The translations under genes and the position numbers were made by a program. Positions 8,150 to 16,177 of a stretch of 64,000 bases of DNA are shown in pieces. The notes under the pieces were generated by a model. The model had not been told where the DNA came from, did not search any database, and saw only the letters and a program-made list of their open reading frames with translations. The stretch spans positions 3,026,001 to 3,090,000 of the forward strand of contig NZ_CP028918.1 in the NCBI RefSeq assembly GCF_003060865.1, given 5' to 3'. Source of the DNA: Gemmobacter aquarius (lineage in GTDB: Bacteria > Pseudomonadota > Alphaproteobacteria > Rhodobacterales > Rhodobacteraceae). Numbering within the stretch: position 1 is the first letter of the stretch; every line of letters starts with the position of its first letter.

Positions 8150-8932
8150 ATGCCCGACCACAAGGATACGGTAGCCGTCATCACCGGCGGCGCACAGGGT
8201 CTTGGTCTTGCCATCGCGCAGGCGCTTTTGGCCGATGGTTGCGGCAAGATCATCCTCGCGGGCCGCAACGTGACCAAGGGGGAAGAAGCCGCCGCCGCCT
8301 TGCGCGAAACCGGTGCGGACGTGCGCTTTTTGCCCGCCGACATGGCATCGGTTTCGGATGCGACCGAACTTGTCGACCGCGCCCTGTCGCGCTTTGGCCG
8401 CGTAACCGCGCTGGTCAATTCCGCCGCCTCGACCGCGCGCGGCTCGATCCTCGACACGACACCCGCGGGCTGGGATGCGGCGATGGACACCAACGCGCGC
8501 GGCCCCTTCTTCGCGCTGCAACGCTTTGCCCAAGCGGCGGTGGCGGCGGGGCATTCGGCAACGGCGGTCAACATCTGCACCATGTCGTCGCATTGCGGGC
8601 AAAGCTTCCTTGCCGGCTATTCCGCCTCCAAGGCGGCGCTTGCCAACATCACCAAGAACAGCGCCAACGCGCTGCGGCAGCACCGCATCCGCGTCAACGG
8701 CATCAATGTGGGCTGGATGGACACGCCGGGCGAAGACACGATCCAGCGCGAGTTCCACAACGCCGACCCCGATTGGCTGGCAAAGGCCGAGGCGAAGCAG
8801 CCGATGGGCATGCTGGTGAAACCCGCGCATGTGGCGGGGCTTGCGTCCTACCTGCTGTCGGATGCATCCGGCGTGATGACCGGCGCGATGGTGGATTTCG
8901 ACCAGAATGTGAACGGCGCTTACGGCGAGTAA
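8150..8932 (+). CDS. Short-chain dehydrogenase/reductase
   Basis: This 260-residue NAD(P)-dependent oxidoreductase has the Rossmann motif TGGAQGLGLA (TGxxxGxG) at about residues 12-21 and NSAA, a variant of the NNAG motif. Ser in CTMSSHCG and the catalytic YSASK (Y-x-x-x-K) follow. The start MPDHKDT at 8150 is preceded by a good ribosome site, GGAGGA, at 8141-8146. It is the first gene of a likely two-gene operon with iolG (53 nt gap), so a role in inositol or related polyol catabolism is plausible but not proven. Confidence 0.87.
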   Translation: MPDHKDTVAVITGGAQGLGLAIAQALLADGCGKIILAGRNVTKGEEAAAALRETGADVRFLPADMASVSDATELVDRALSRFGRVTALVNSAASTARGSILDTTPAGWDAAMDTNARGPFFALQRFAQAAVAAGHSATAVNICTMSSHCGQSFLAGYSASKAALANITKNSANALRQHRIRVNGINVGWMDTPGEDTIQREFHNADPDWLAKAEAKQPMGMLVKPAHVAGLASYLLSDASGVMTGAMVDFDQNVNGAYGE

Positions 8933-8985
8933 GCCCATAGGGACAAACCGTCCCCGGGCAGGGGGCAAGAGTGGAGACGACAGAC

Positions 8986-9987
8986 ATGACGATCAGATTC
9001 GGACTTCTCGGCGCAGGCCGCATCGGCAAGGTCCACGCCAAGGCGATCACCGGCGACGCAAACGCGCGCCTTGTGGCCGTGGCCGATGCCTTCCCCGCTG
9101 CCGCGACAGCCATCGCCGACCAGTACGGCTGCGAGATCCGCAGCATCGACGCGATCCTCGGCTCGAAAGACATCGACGCCGTGGTGATCTGCACCCCCAC
9201 CGACACCCACGCCGACCTGATCGAAGCCTTCGCCCGCGCCGGCAAGGCGATCTTCTGCGAAAAGCCGATCGACCTGTCGCTTGACCGCGTGAAAGCCTGC
9301 CTGAAGGTGGTGCGCGATACGAAAGCCGTGCTGATGGTCGGCTTCAACCGCCGCTTCGACCCGCATTTCATGGCCGTCAAAGCCGAAATCGCCAAGGGCA
9401 CCATCGGTGCGGTCGAAATGGTCACCATCACCTCGCGCGATCCGGGCGCGCCGCCGGTCGAATACATCGCCCGCTCGGGCGGCATCTTCCGCGACATGAC
9501 GATCCATGATTTCGACATGGCCCGCTTCCTGCTGGGCGAGGAAGTGGCCGAGGTTTCGGCGCAGGCCTCGGTCCTCGTCGACCCCGCAATCGGCAAGGCG
9601 GGCGATTACGATTCGGTGCAGGTGATGCTGCGGACCGCGACGGGCAAGATGGCCGTCATCTCGAACTCGCGCCGCGCTACCTATGGCTATGACCAGCGCA
9701 TCGAAGTGCATGGCTCGCTTGGTGCCGTATCGGCCGAGAATCAGCGCCCGGTGTCGATCGAAGTGGCCAGCGCCACAGGCTACACCCGCCCGCCGCTGCA
9801 TGATTTCTTCATGACGCGCTACACCGAAGCCTATGCCGCGGAAATCGCCAGTTTCATCAATGCCATCGCGGGCAAGGCAGCGGCCACTCCGTCGGGCGAA
9901 GACGGGATGCTTGGCCTTGCACTGGCCGAAGCGGCGCTGAAATCGGTTGCCGAAGGACGCACGGTCAAGGTTTCGGAAATTCTCTGA
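8986..9987 (+). CDS. iolG: Inositol 2-dehydrogenase (Gfo/Idh/MocA family)
   Basis: The enzyme oxidises myo-inositol to 2-keto-myo-inositol with NAD+. The 333-residue protein opens with the nucleotide-binding motif FGLLGAGRIGKVHAKAI and has the family motif CEKPIDL (the EKP lysine) near residue 95. The C-terminal domain contains GGIFRDMTIHDFDMARFL, whose D-x-x-x-H-D pattern is the catalytic signature. ATG 8986 has GGAG at 8973-8976; an in-frame GTG at 8971 is less likely. It is followed by a strong terminator. Confidence 0.88.
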   Translation: MTIRFGLLGAGRIGKVHAKAITGDANARLVAVADAFPAAATAIADQYGCEIRSIDAILGSKDIDAVVICTPTDTHADLIEAFARAGKAIFCEKPIDLSLDRVKACLKVVRDTKAVLMVGFNRRFDPHFMAVKAEIAKGTIGAVEMVTITSRDPGAPPVEYIARSGGIFRDMTIHDFDMARFLLGEEVAEVSAQASVLVDPAIGKAGDYDSVQVMLRTATGKMAVISNSRRATYGYDQRIEVHGSLGAVSAENQRPVSIEVASATGYTRPPLHDFFMTRYTEAYAAEIASFINAIAGKAAATPSGEDGMLGLALAEAALKSVAEGRTVKVSEIL

Positions 9988-10008
9988 CCCGGTCCGGATA
10001 AGCTTTCG

Positions 10009-10042
10009 AAACGCCGTGCGAAACCCGCACGGCGTTTCTTTA
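10009..10042 (+). terminator. Rho-independent terminator after iolG
   Basis: A perfect 12-bp stem (AAACGCCGTGCG / CGCACGGCGTTT) with loop AAACC is followed by CTTTAT. It ends the SDR-iolG transcript. Confidence 0.85.
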
Positions 10043-10051
10043 TCCAGCCCC

Positions 10052-10070
10052 GAATTTTCTGCGAAAATTC
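10052..10070. repeat. Short AT palindrome, relative of the 31-bp repeat
   Basis: GAATTTTC-TGC-GAAAATTC has 8-bp arms around a 3-nt centre, the same layout as the core of the 31-bp repeat 22 nt further on. It lies between iolG and clpS, which are convergent. Confidence 0.5.
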
Positions 10071-10091
10071 CCGCATCACCCCGGACCGTCG

Positions 10092-10122
10092 CGCCTGATT
10101 TTTCGCAGAAAAATCGTTGGCG
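10092..10122 (+). repeat. 31-bp palindromic repeat, copy 1
   Basis: The core GATTTTTC-GCA-GAAAAATC is flanked by CGCCT and GTTGGCG. The same 31 nt occur, without mismatch, at 17764-17794 and, inverted, at 17711-17741. This copy lies between the convergent iolG and clpS genes. Confidence 0.75.
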
Positions 10123-10149
10123 CCGCGCAGGCGTCAGCCAAAAAGGAAT

Positions 10150-10170
10150 GAGTATTTAGACAAAGGTGAA
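10150..10170 (-). repeat. Stop-proximal repeat motif, copy 2
   Basis: On the minus strand it reads TTCACCTTTGTCTAAATACT followed by C. It begins 14 nt after the clpS stop on the clpS coding strand. Confidence 0.55.
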
Positions 10171-10184
10171 GCCGCAGGGGCGGT

Positions 10185-10535
10185 TCACTCTTTCTCCATC
10201 GTGCATTGCAGCGGATGCTGGTGGCGGCGGGCGAAATCCATCACCTGCGCGACCTTGGTTTCCGCAACCTCGAACGAGAACACGCCGACCACGGCGAGCC
10301 CCTTTTTATGCACGGTCAGCATGATGTCAAAGGCCTGTGCGTGGGTCATGCCGAAGAAGCGTTCGAGCACATGCACCACGAATTCCATCGGGGTGTAATC
10401 GTCGTTCAGCAGCATCACCTTGTACATCGGCGGACGCTGGGTTTTCGACTTGGTCTTGGTCAGCACAGACGCGTCATTGCCGGGGTTGCCCGGACCCTCG
10501 GGGGTGCCTGCCATTCGCATAGGGGTCGGGGTCAC
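10185..10535 (-). CDS. clpS: ATP-dependent Clp protease adaptor
   Basis: ClpS delivers N-degron substrates to ClpAP. The 116-residue protein has the family core [20 protein letters not shown] and [20 protein letters not shown]. It ends in [22 protein letters not shown]. The first 30 or so residues are a flexible polar tail ([12 protein letters not shown]), and an internal ATG at 10520 could be the real start. There is an inverted repeat ATTGTC-N6-GACAAT at 10574-10591 upstream of the start. clpA is not in the window. Confidence 0.93.
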   Translation of the reverse strand: MTPTPMRMAGTPEGPGNPGNDASVLTKTKSKTQRPPMYKVMLLNDDYTPMEFVVHVLERFFGMTHAQAFDIMLTVHKKGLAVVGVFSFEVAETKVAQVMDFARRHQHPLQCTMEKE

Positions 10536-10714
10536 GGGAAAATTGCTCCGTCAACGTCGAGGATTCGGGCATGATTGTCCGATACGACAATATAATCCAA
10601 TTCCGCCCCGCGCAAAGGGGGTCGCGCAAATCCCGCCGATACCTGTGCCTTGAACGGCTTGCACGGGCCTCTGTGTCGCGGCATCAAGGGCGGGTAACGA
10701 ACGGAACGCGTTTC

Positions 10715-11422
10715 ATGATCACGACCATCGGCTTCGATGCCGACGACACGCTTTGGCAGAACGAGTCCTTCTTCCGCCTGACGCAAGACCGCTTCACCGC
10801 GCTTCTGGCCGATTATGCCGGGGCCGACCATCTGCACGACCGGCTTCTGGCCGCCGAGCGGCGCAATCTTGGCCATTACGGTTTTGGCGTCAAAGGCTTC
10901 ACCCTGTCGATGATCGAGACCGCGATCGAGATCACCGAAAGCCGCGTCCCCGCCGCCGTCATCGCCGAGATCATGGCAGCCGGGCGCGAGATGCTGGCCC
11001 ATCCGGTCGAACTTTTGCCCCATGCCGAGGCCGCGGTCACCACGCTTGCCCGAGACCACCGCGTGATCCTCGTCACCAAGGGCGATCTTCTGGATCAGGA
11101 ACGCAAACTGGCGCAATCGGGACTTGGCGACCTGTTTCATGCGGTCGAGATCGTATCCGACAAGACCCCTGCGGTCTATGCCAGCATCTTTGCCCGCCAT
11201 GGCGACGGGGCCGAGCGGGCGCTTATGGTCGGCAACTCGTTGAAATCCGACGTGATCCCCGCAATCGCGGCGGGAGGGTGGGGCGCGCATGTTCCCCACG
11301 GGCTTATCTGGGCGCTCGAACATGCCGACCCGCCTTTGGGCAATCCACGGTTCCTGACGCTGGGCGATCTGGGGGAATTGGCCGATGCGGTAGAAGCGAT
11401 TAAGTCCAACCACAACATCTAG
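10715..11422 (+). CDS. HAD-family hydrolase (YjjG-like)
   Basis: This is a 235-residue haloacid-dehalogenase-type phosphatase. Motif I is GFDADDTLWQNE (nucleophile and acid Asp near residues 8 and 10), motif II is LVTKG, motif III contains the Lys in SDKTPAVY, and motif IV is MVGNSLKSDV. The cap inserts after motif I, as in C1-cap nucleotidase or phosphoglycolate-type enzymes. The start MITTIGFDA places motif I at the N-terminus as usual; the open frame upstream to 10571 is not conserved-looking. A TATAAT hexamer at 10591-10596 could be part of its promoter. Confidence 0.85.
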   Translation: MITTIGFDADDTLWQNESFFRLTQDRFTALLADYAGADHLHDRLLAAERRNLGHYGFGVKGFTLSMIETAIEITESRVPAAVIAEIMAAGREMLAHPVELLPHAEAAVTTLARDHRVILVTKGDLLDQERKLAQSGLGDLFHAVEIVSDKTPAVYASIFARHGDGAERALMVGNSLKSDVIPAIAAGGWGAHVPHGLIWALEHADPPLGNPRFLTLGDLGELADAVEAIKSNHNI

Positions 11423-11482
11423 CGCACCGGCAGGCACCCCCAAGCCGCCGATCCCCCGTACACTTGTCTGCGGTTTCCTGCC

Positions 11483-11507
11483 AAACCCTTTGAATCAAGG
11501 GGGTTTT
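11483..11507 (+). terminator. Possible terminator after the HAD gene
   Basis: CCCTT-TGAATC-AAGGG forms a 5-bp stem (11486-11501), extended by imperfect pairing and followed by TTTTC. It is weak but correctly placed, 60 nt after the stop. Confidence 0.4.
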
Positions 11508-11596
11508 CGCACGCCTCCCCCTGTGCTAACATTTTGGCGAGGCAGAAAAACGGCCCTATAAAAATCGGGGCAACCGCAGGACAAGGGACAGGCGAC

Positions 11597-13234
11597 GTGA
11601 CATCGCTTTCAGGGCAATTTGCCCGCAGATTTTCTTATTGGCTGGTCGTGACGCTTGCCTTGGTGCTGGCACCTACCGGTATTTTCGCAGCACCTCACGC
11701 CTCGATCGTGATCGATGCCCGCTCGGGCGAGGTGCTGCACGAAGAAAACGCCGATGCGCGCCTGCATCCCGCCTCGCTGACCAAGATGATGACGCTCTAC
11801 ATCACGTTCCAAGAACTGGAACGCGGCTCGATCAGCCTCGACAGCATGGTCACGGTCACGAAACACGCCGCCTCGCAGCCCCCGTCGCGGCTTGGCCTGA
11901 AGCCGGGGCAAAAGATCGCCGTGCGTTACCTGATCCGCGCCGCCGCGATCAAATCGGCCAACGATGCCGCCGCCGCCTTGGGCGATTTCATCGGCGGAAA
12001 TCAGGATGATTTCGCCCGCCGCATGACCCGCACCGCCAAGGCGCTGGGGATGACGAACACTACCTTCAAGAACGCCAACGGTCTGACCGCACCGGGGCAC
12101 CTGTCGTCGGCCCGCGACATGAATAACCTTGGCCGCCACCTGTTTTACGACTTTCCCCAATATTACAACATCTTCTCGCGCCGTTCGTCCGATGCGGGCA
12201 TTGCCACGGTCAACAATACCAACCGCCGTTTCCTTGATGCCTACAAGGGCGCAGACGGCATCAAGACCGGCTATACCGTCGCCGCCGGCTTCAACCTGAC
12301 CGCCTCCGCCGAACGTGATGGCAAGCGCCTGATCGCCACGATCTTCGGCGCGACATCGACCCCGAACCGCAATGCGGAAATGACCAAGCTGCTGAACAAG
12401 GCCTTTGAAAAGGCCCGCAAAAACGCCCCCTTCAACCCGCCTGATGCCCCCGGCGCGACCGATGCGCTGGTGGCGCAGGCCGATACCGCCCTTCCCGAAG
12501 TCGAAGGCGGCGCGGGCAAGACACTGCGCGTTACGACCGGAATGGCGACCTCGCCCCGCCCGCAGGCCCGCCCCGCCGCACCCGCGCCCGAAACCCTGAC
12601 CGCCGCCGCCGAGGCCGTCGACGAAATGCAGGACGGCATCCTTGGCGCGCTGGCCGAGGCGACCGGAACCGACCTGCTTGCCGAACAGGCCAGCGAAGTC
12701 GCCGATGCCACCGTCCCTGCGGCCGCACTCGCCGTGGAAGGGGTCGAACTCGCCTCGGCCGAAACGGGCGAGGCGCTGCCATCCGAAGACGCGCTGACCG
12801 AAGCCGTCGCCAACCTTCCCGCCGACGCCCTGCCTGCAGTCGACACGGCGGCAGTGACGCCCGAAGAATTGCCCTTCCAGATCGCCTCGGCTGCCGCCGC
12901 CGTGGCCCCGCCCAAACGCCGCACACCAATTTACGACGATGCCGCAACCGGCCCCGCCCCCGCCGAACAGCAAGAGGTCGTCTCGTTCTCGACTTCGGGC
13001 GACCGGCACTGGGCAATCACCGTCGGGCGCTACAATTCCAGCTACGAGGCGGAAAAGGCGCTGCTCAAGATGCAGTTGGTCGAAAGCGCCACGCTGAATG
13101 CATCGCTGCCCAAGGTCATGCAGAAATCCGGCGGGTTCGAGGCGACCTTTGTCGGCCTGACGCAAGATCAGGCCGATCTGGCCTGCCGCCGCCTGCAAGC
13201 GCGGTCTGTCACCTGCTTCACCATCGGCGAATAG
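11597..13234 (+). CDS. D-alanyl-D-alanine carboxypeptidase with C-terminal SPOR domain
   Basis: This is a periplasmic low-molecular-mass penicillin-binding protein that trims peptidoglycan pentapeptides. GTG 11597 gives a 545-residue product with a signal peptide (WLVVTLALVLAPTGIFA). The serine peptidase S11 motifs are SLTK (Ser60, Lys63), SAN at about 120-122 and KTG at about 223-225. After about residue 300 comes a long Ala/Pro/Glu-rich linker, then a SPOR domain (about 468-545, starting DRHWAITVGRYNS) that binds denuded glycan at the division site. This points to action at the septum. AGGGACAGG precedes the GTG; an in-frame upstream start at 11534 is less likely because it would bury the signal peptide. 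Confidence 0.9.
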   Translation: MTSLSGQFARRFSYWLVVTLALVLAPTGIFAAPHASIVIDARSGEVLHEENADARLHPASLTKMMTLYITFQELERGSISLDSMVTVTKHAASQPPSRLGLKPGQKIAVRYLIRAAAIKSANDAAAALGDFIGGNQDDFARRMTRTAKALGMTNTTFKNANGLTAPGHLSSARDMNNLGRHLFYDFPQYYNIFSRRSSDAGIATVNNTNRRFLDAYKGADGIKTGYTVAAGFNLTASAERDGKRLIATIFGATSTPNRNAEMTKLLNKAFEKARKNAPFNPPDAPGATDALVAQADTALPEVEGGAGKTLRVTTGMATSPRPQARPAAPAPETLTAAAEAVDEMQDGILGALAEATGTDLLAEQASEVADATVPAAALAVEGVELASAETGEALPSEDALTEAVANLPADALPAVDTAAVTPEELPFQIASAAAAVAPPKRRTPIYDDAATGPAPAEQQEVVSFSTSGDRHWAITVGRYNSSYEAEKALLKMQLVESATLNASLPKVMQKSGGFEATFVGLTQDQADLACRRLQARSVTCFTIGE

Positions 13235-13260
13235 ACCCGCCGCCTGCCACTGCCCGACCG

Positions 13261-13371
13261 CCGATTTCCGACGCAGAAATCGGGACGGAGTTTGACGCAA
13301 ACTCCGTAGACCTTCGGGCGGGCACCGATTTCTGCGTCAGAAATCGGCGCGGAAAATGCGTCATTTTCCGC
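13261..13371. repeat. Array of four hairpins with a shared 7-nt core
   Basis: Four near-perfect palindromes follow each other: 13261-13283 (arms CCGATTTC, centre CGACGCA), 13285-13307 (arms ACGGAGTT, centre TGACGCA), 13325-13347 (arms CCGATTTC, centre TGCGTCA) and 13349-13371 (arms GCGGAAAA, centre TGCGTCA). Arms are 8 bp. Three arm sequences differ while the centre stays TGACGCA or its complement. The array fills the gap between the convergent genes dac and ccoS, and the last hairpin contains the ccoS stop codon. It probably acts as a bidirectional terminator or RNA-stabilising block. Confidence 0.8.
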
Positions 13372-13531
13372 TCTGGCGCTTGGGCTTGTCGTCGAAGTCC
13401 TTGGTCAGGATCCGGCTGGCATCGCCTTCGGGGTCATCGAATTGCTTGTTCTTCATCGCCCAGAAGAACGCGGCCAGCCCGACCCCGCCAAGAAACAGCG
13501 AGATGGGGATCAGGAATGCCAGAATGTCCAT
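13361..13531 (-). CDS. ccoS: cbb3 oxidase assembly protein CcoS
   Basis: This small membrane protein of 56 residues is needed to insert haem and copper cofactors into the cbb3 oxidase. It starts MDILAFLIPISLFLGGVGLA, one transmembrane helix, followed by AAFFWAMKNKQFDDPEGDA, the conserved QFDDxExxA-type motif of CcoS, and a charged tail KDFDDKPKRQSGK. It begins 3 nt after the ccoI stop. The stop codon lies inside the fourth hairpin of the downstream array. Confidence 0.93.
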   Translation of the reverse strand: MDILAFLIPISLFLGGVGLAAFFWAMKNKQFDDPEGDASRILTKDFDDKPKRQSGK

Positions 13532-13534
13532 CGC

Positions 13535-15724
13535 CTACCTCAGCCGCAGCGCGTTCAGCGATACGGTAATCGACGACAGCGACATGGCAAGTGCTGCGGC
13601 CAGCGGTGTCGCCAACCCGACCAGCGCCAAGGGCACCGCGATCACGTTGTAAGCGGCCGAAATGGCAAAATTCTCGACGATGCGCCGCGCCGCCTGCCGA
13701 CCGATCCGCACGGCATCGCCGATGGGGGCAAGGTCTTGACCCAGCAGCACGATATCGGACGCCACCCTTGCGGCATCCAATGCGCTTGCCGGTGATACCG
13801 ACACATGCGCCGCAGCCAGCGCCGCCGTGTCGTTCAGCCCGTCACCCACCATCAGCACCCGATGCCCCGCCGCCGTAAGCGCCGCGACCTTGGCAGCCTT
13901 TCCGGCGGGCAAGACCCCGTGGTGCCAGTCTTCGATGCCAAGCCGCGTCGCCAGTTCGGCAACCGGAGCCTCGGCATCGCCCGACACCAGCAGCACCCGT
14001 AGCCCCTGCCCCCGCAGCGAGGCGACGGCCGCCTCGGCCCCCGGACGCAAGCTGTCGGCAAAGCTGAAGGCATGGGTGACACCCGCACCATCCACCAGAT
14101 AGGTCGATGTCGCACCAACTGGCACGGCACCGCACCACTCCGCCCGCCCGAGCCGCACCCGGCGCCCCTGAAACAGGCCCTCGACCCCGTATCCCGGCAC
14201 TTCGCGCAGCCCCGTCACCGCAGCAGGAGCGGCCACGCCCGCCAAAGCCACGGCCAGCGGATGCGACGACGCCCCCGCCAATGCAGCCGCGAGCGCCAGA
14301 ACATCGGGCGCGTGATCGGCCAGATTGGTCGGCTTGGGCGCGCCCATGGTCAGCGTGCCGGTCTTGTCGAAGACCACGGTATCCACCTCGGCCAGCCGTT
14401 CCAGCGCCGTGCCATGCTTGATCAGCAGGCCCTTGCGGAACAGCTTGCCGCTTGCCGCCGTCACCACCGCAGGCACCGCCAGCCCCAGCGCACAGGGGCA
14501 GGTGATGATCAGCACCGCGGCCGAGATGTTGATGGCAAAGCGCAGATCGCCGCCGGTCTGCCACATCCAGAAGCCGAATGCGCCGAACGACATCATATGC
14601 ACCAGCGGCGAATATAGCCGTGCCGCGCGTTCGGCGAGCGACGTGTAGCGCGTCTTGGCGCTTTCCGCGACCGCGACCAGATCGGCCATGCGGTGCAACG
14701 ACGATGACCGCCCCGCCGCCGTGACGCGCAGGGTCAGCGGCCCCGTCAGGTTCACCTCGCCCGCCGAAACAGCCATGCCTACACCGGCAAAGACCGGCAG
14801 GCTTTCACCGGTAAGCAGCGACCGGTCGATCTCTGACTGCCCTTCGGTCACCACCCCGTCGACAGGCATCCGCCCGCCCGGACGCACGCGCACCATATCG
14901 CCCGCCGCGACCTCGGCAATCGGCACCACCGCCTCGGCACCGCCCCGCAGCACCGTGGCCCGTGGTACCTCCAAAGCGGCCAGTTCTTCCGCCGCCGACC
15001 GCGCCACCGCCCGCGTGCGATGGTCGAGATAGCGCCCCGCAAGCAGGAAGAAGCATAGCATCACCGCCGCATCGAAATAGGCGTGATGACCGCCCTTCCA
15101 CGTCTCGAATAGGCTGATCGTCGAGGCAAGGATCAGCGCCAACGAGATCGGGACATCCATCCCCAACCGCCCCACCCGCAAACTGGCCCATGCCGATTTG
15201 AAGAACGGCTGCCCCGCGAAAATCACCGTAGGCAAGGCAATCGCCGCCGAAATCCAGTGAAACAGGTCGCGCGTCGCATCCTCGGCCCCCGACCAGACGG
15301 CGACCGACAGCAGCATCACGTTCATCATCGAAAAACCGGCCACACCCAGCCGCATCAAAAGCTCGCGCCCCTGACGATCCGTCTCGGTCGTGCTCAGCAG
15401 GCCGGGGTCAAGTTCATGCGCCTCGTAGCCCACGCCGCGCAGCGCATCGACCAACTGCTGGGCCGTCACCCCCGCCGCTGCATCGACCGACACCCGCCGC
15501 AGCGTCAGGTTAACCCGCGCCGAAGTCACCCCCGGCACCACCGCCAAGGCATGTTCGACCGTGCTGATGCAGGCCGCGCAATGCGCCGTGGGCAAGGACA
15601 GCATCAGCCGCGCCGAATGCGGCATCGACAGCGCCGCGATCCGTTCGGCACTTGGCGCCGCCACGCAGGCGGGACAGGCCGAAAGGCTACCATGGCCGGT
15701 ATCGGGGCCCAGAGCCATGCTCAT
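13535..15724 (-). CDS. ccoI: Copper-translocating P1B-type ATPase for cbb3 oxidase
   Basis: CcoI exports copper across the inner membrane for loading into the CcoN haem-copper centre. The 729-residue protein has an N-terminal heavy-metal domain with C49-A-A-C52, a further Cys pair (CPAC, about 17-20), and several transmembrane helices. The CPC ion-channel motif (ITCPCALG), the phosphorylation motif DKTGTLT, the SSHPLA helix typical of P1B pumps, and the hinge GDGLNDTAAL follow. ATG 15724 lies 1 nt from the ccoH stop. It is part of ccoGHIS. Confidence 0.96.
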   Translation of the reverse strand: MSMALGPDTGHGSLSACPACVAAPSAERIAALSMPHSARLMLSLPTAHCAACISTVEHALAVVPGVTSARVNLTLRRVSVDAAAGVTAQQLVDALRGVGYEAHELDPGLLSTTETDRQGRELLMRLGVAGFSMMNVMLLSVAVWSGAEDATRDLFHWISAAIALPTVIFAGQPFFKSAWASLRVGRLGMDVPISLALILASTISLFETWKGGHHAYFDAAVMLCFFLLAGRYLDHRTRAVARSAAEELAALEVPRATVLRGGAEAVVPIAEVAAGDMVRVRPGGRMPVDGVVTEGQSEIDRSLLTGESLPVFAGVGMAVSAGEVNLTGPLTLRVTAAGRSSSLHRMADLVAVAESAKTRYTSLAERAARLYSPLVHMMSFGAFGFWMWQTGGDLRFAINISAAVLIITCPCALGLAVPAVVTAASGKLFRKGLLIKHGTALERLAEVDTVVFDKTGTLTMGAPKPTNLADHAPDVLALAAALAGASSHPLAVALAGVAAPAAVTGLREVPGYGVEGLFQGRRVRLGRAEWCGAVPVGATSTYLVDGAGVTHAFSFADSLRPGAEAAVASLRGQGLRVLLVSGDAEAPVAELATRLGIEDWHHGVLPAGKAAKVAALTAAGHRVLMVGDGLNDTAALAAAHVSVSPASALDAARVASDIVLLGQDLAPIGDAVRIGRQAARRIVENFAISAAYNVIAVPLALVGLATPLAAALAMSLSSITVSLNALRLR

Positions 15725-15725
15725 G

Positions 15726-16175
15726 TCACTTCCCCACGAACAGGTCGAGCCGCTGGCGGAACACCGTGCCATCGGGCGCTTTAGCCTTGATCATCATCAT
15801 CCATTTTCCGGGGTTAAGCTGCACATCGCTGACCCAGACGCCGTTCTGTCGTACGAAGACGGGGTTCGTGTCCTCGCTCGCCTCGGTCGTCCGCCCCAGA
15901 AGCACGTCGAGCGTGGTGACCGGCGCCGCCTCTGCCCCCTTGCGGATGTCGATGCCCAACCGCCCGTTCGCATAGCCGTGGGTCAGCTTCCAGCCCAGCG
16001 CCTCTTGCGCCTTTCTATCGGCGTCGAAACTCTGGCTCGCGACATAACCATTGTCGACTTCCAGCCCCGGAAAGGTGCTGACCGCCTTGACCGCCATCAC
16101 CACATTCACGCCGATGATGATGGAAAACGCCCCGACCGTGATCCCCAGCACATGCTTGCCCGTCAACTCGCCCAT
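15726..16175 (-). CDS. ccoH: cbb3 oxidase maturation protein CcoH/FixH
   Basis: This 149-residue membrane protein has one N-terminal helix (VLGITVGAFSIIIGVNVVMAV) and a periplasmic FixH domain including NGYVASQSFDADRKAQEALGW. CcoH stabilises the nascent oxidase and interacts with CcoN and CcoP. It follows ccoG by 2 nt and precedes ccoI directly, the standard gene order. Confidence 0.93.
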   Translation of the reverse strand: MGELTGKHVLGITVGAFSIIIGVNVVMAVKAVSTFPGLEVDNGYVASQSFDADRKAQEALGWKLTHGYANGRLGIDIRKGAEAAPVTTLDVLLGRTTEASEDTNPVFVRQNGVWVSDVQLNPGKWMMMIKAKAPDGTVFRQRLDLFVGK

Positions 16176-16177
16176 GG

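Noticed and set aside
10574-10591. ATTGTC-N6-GACAAT inverted repeat as a defined operator
   Set aside because: The 6-bp arms are too short and no known regulator motif fits; noted only as a possible site near clpS.
10571-10714. N-terminal extension of the HAD hydrolase
   Set aside because: It would place the catalytic DADDT motif far from the N-terminus and its sequence shows no coding character; it overlaps the clpS promoter region.
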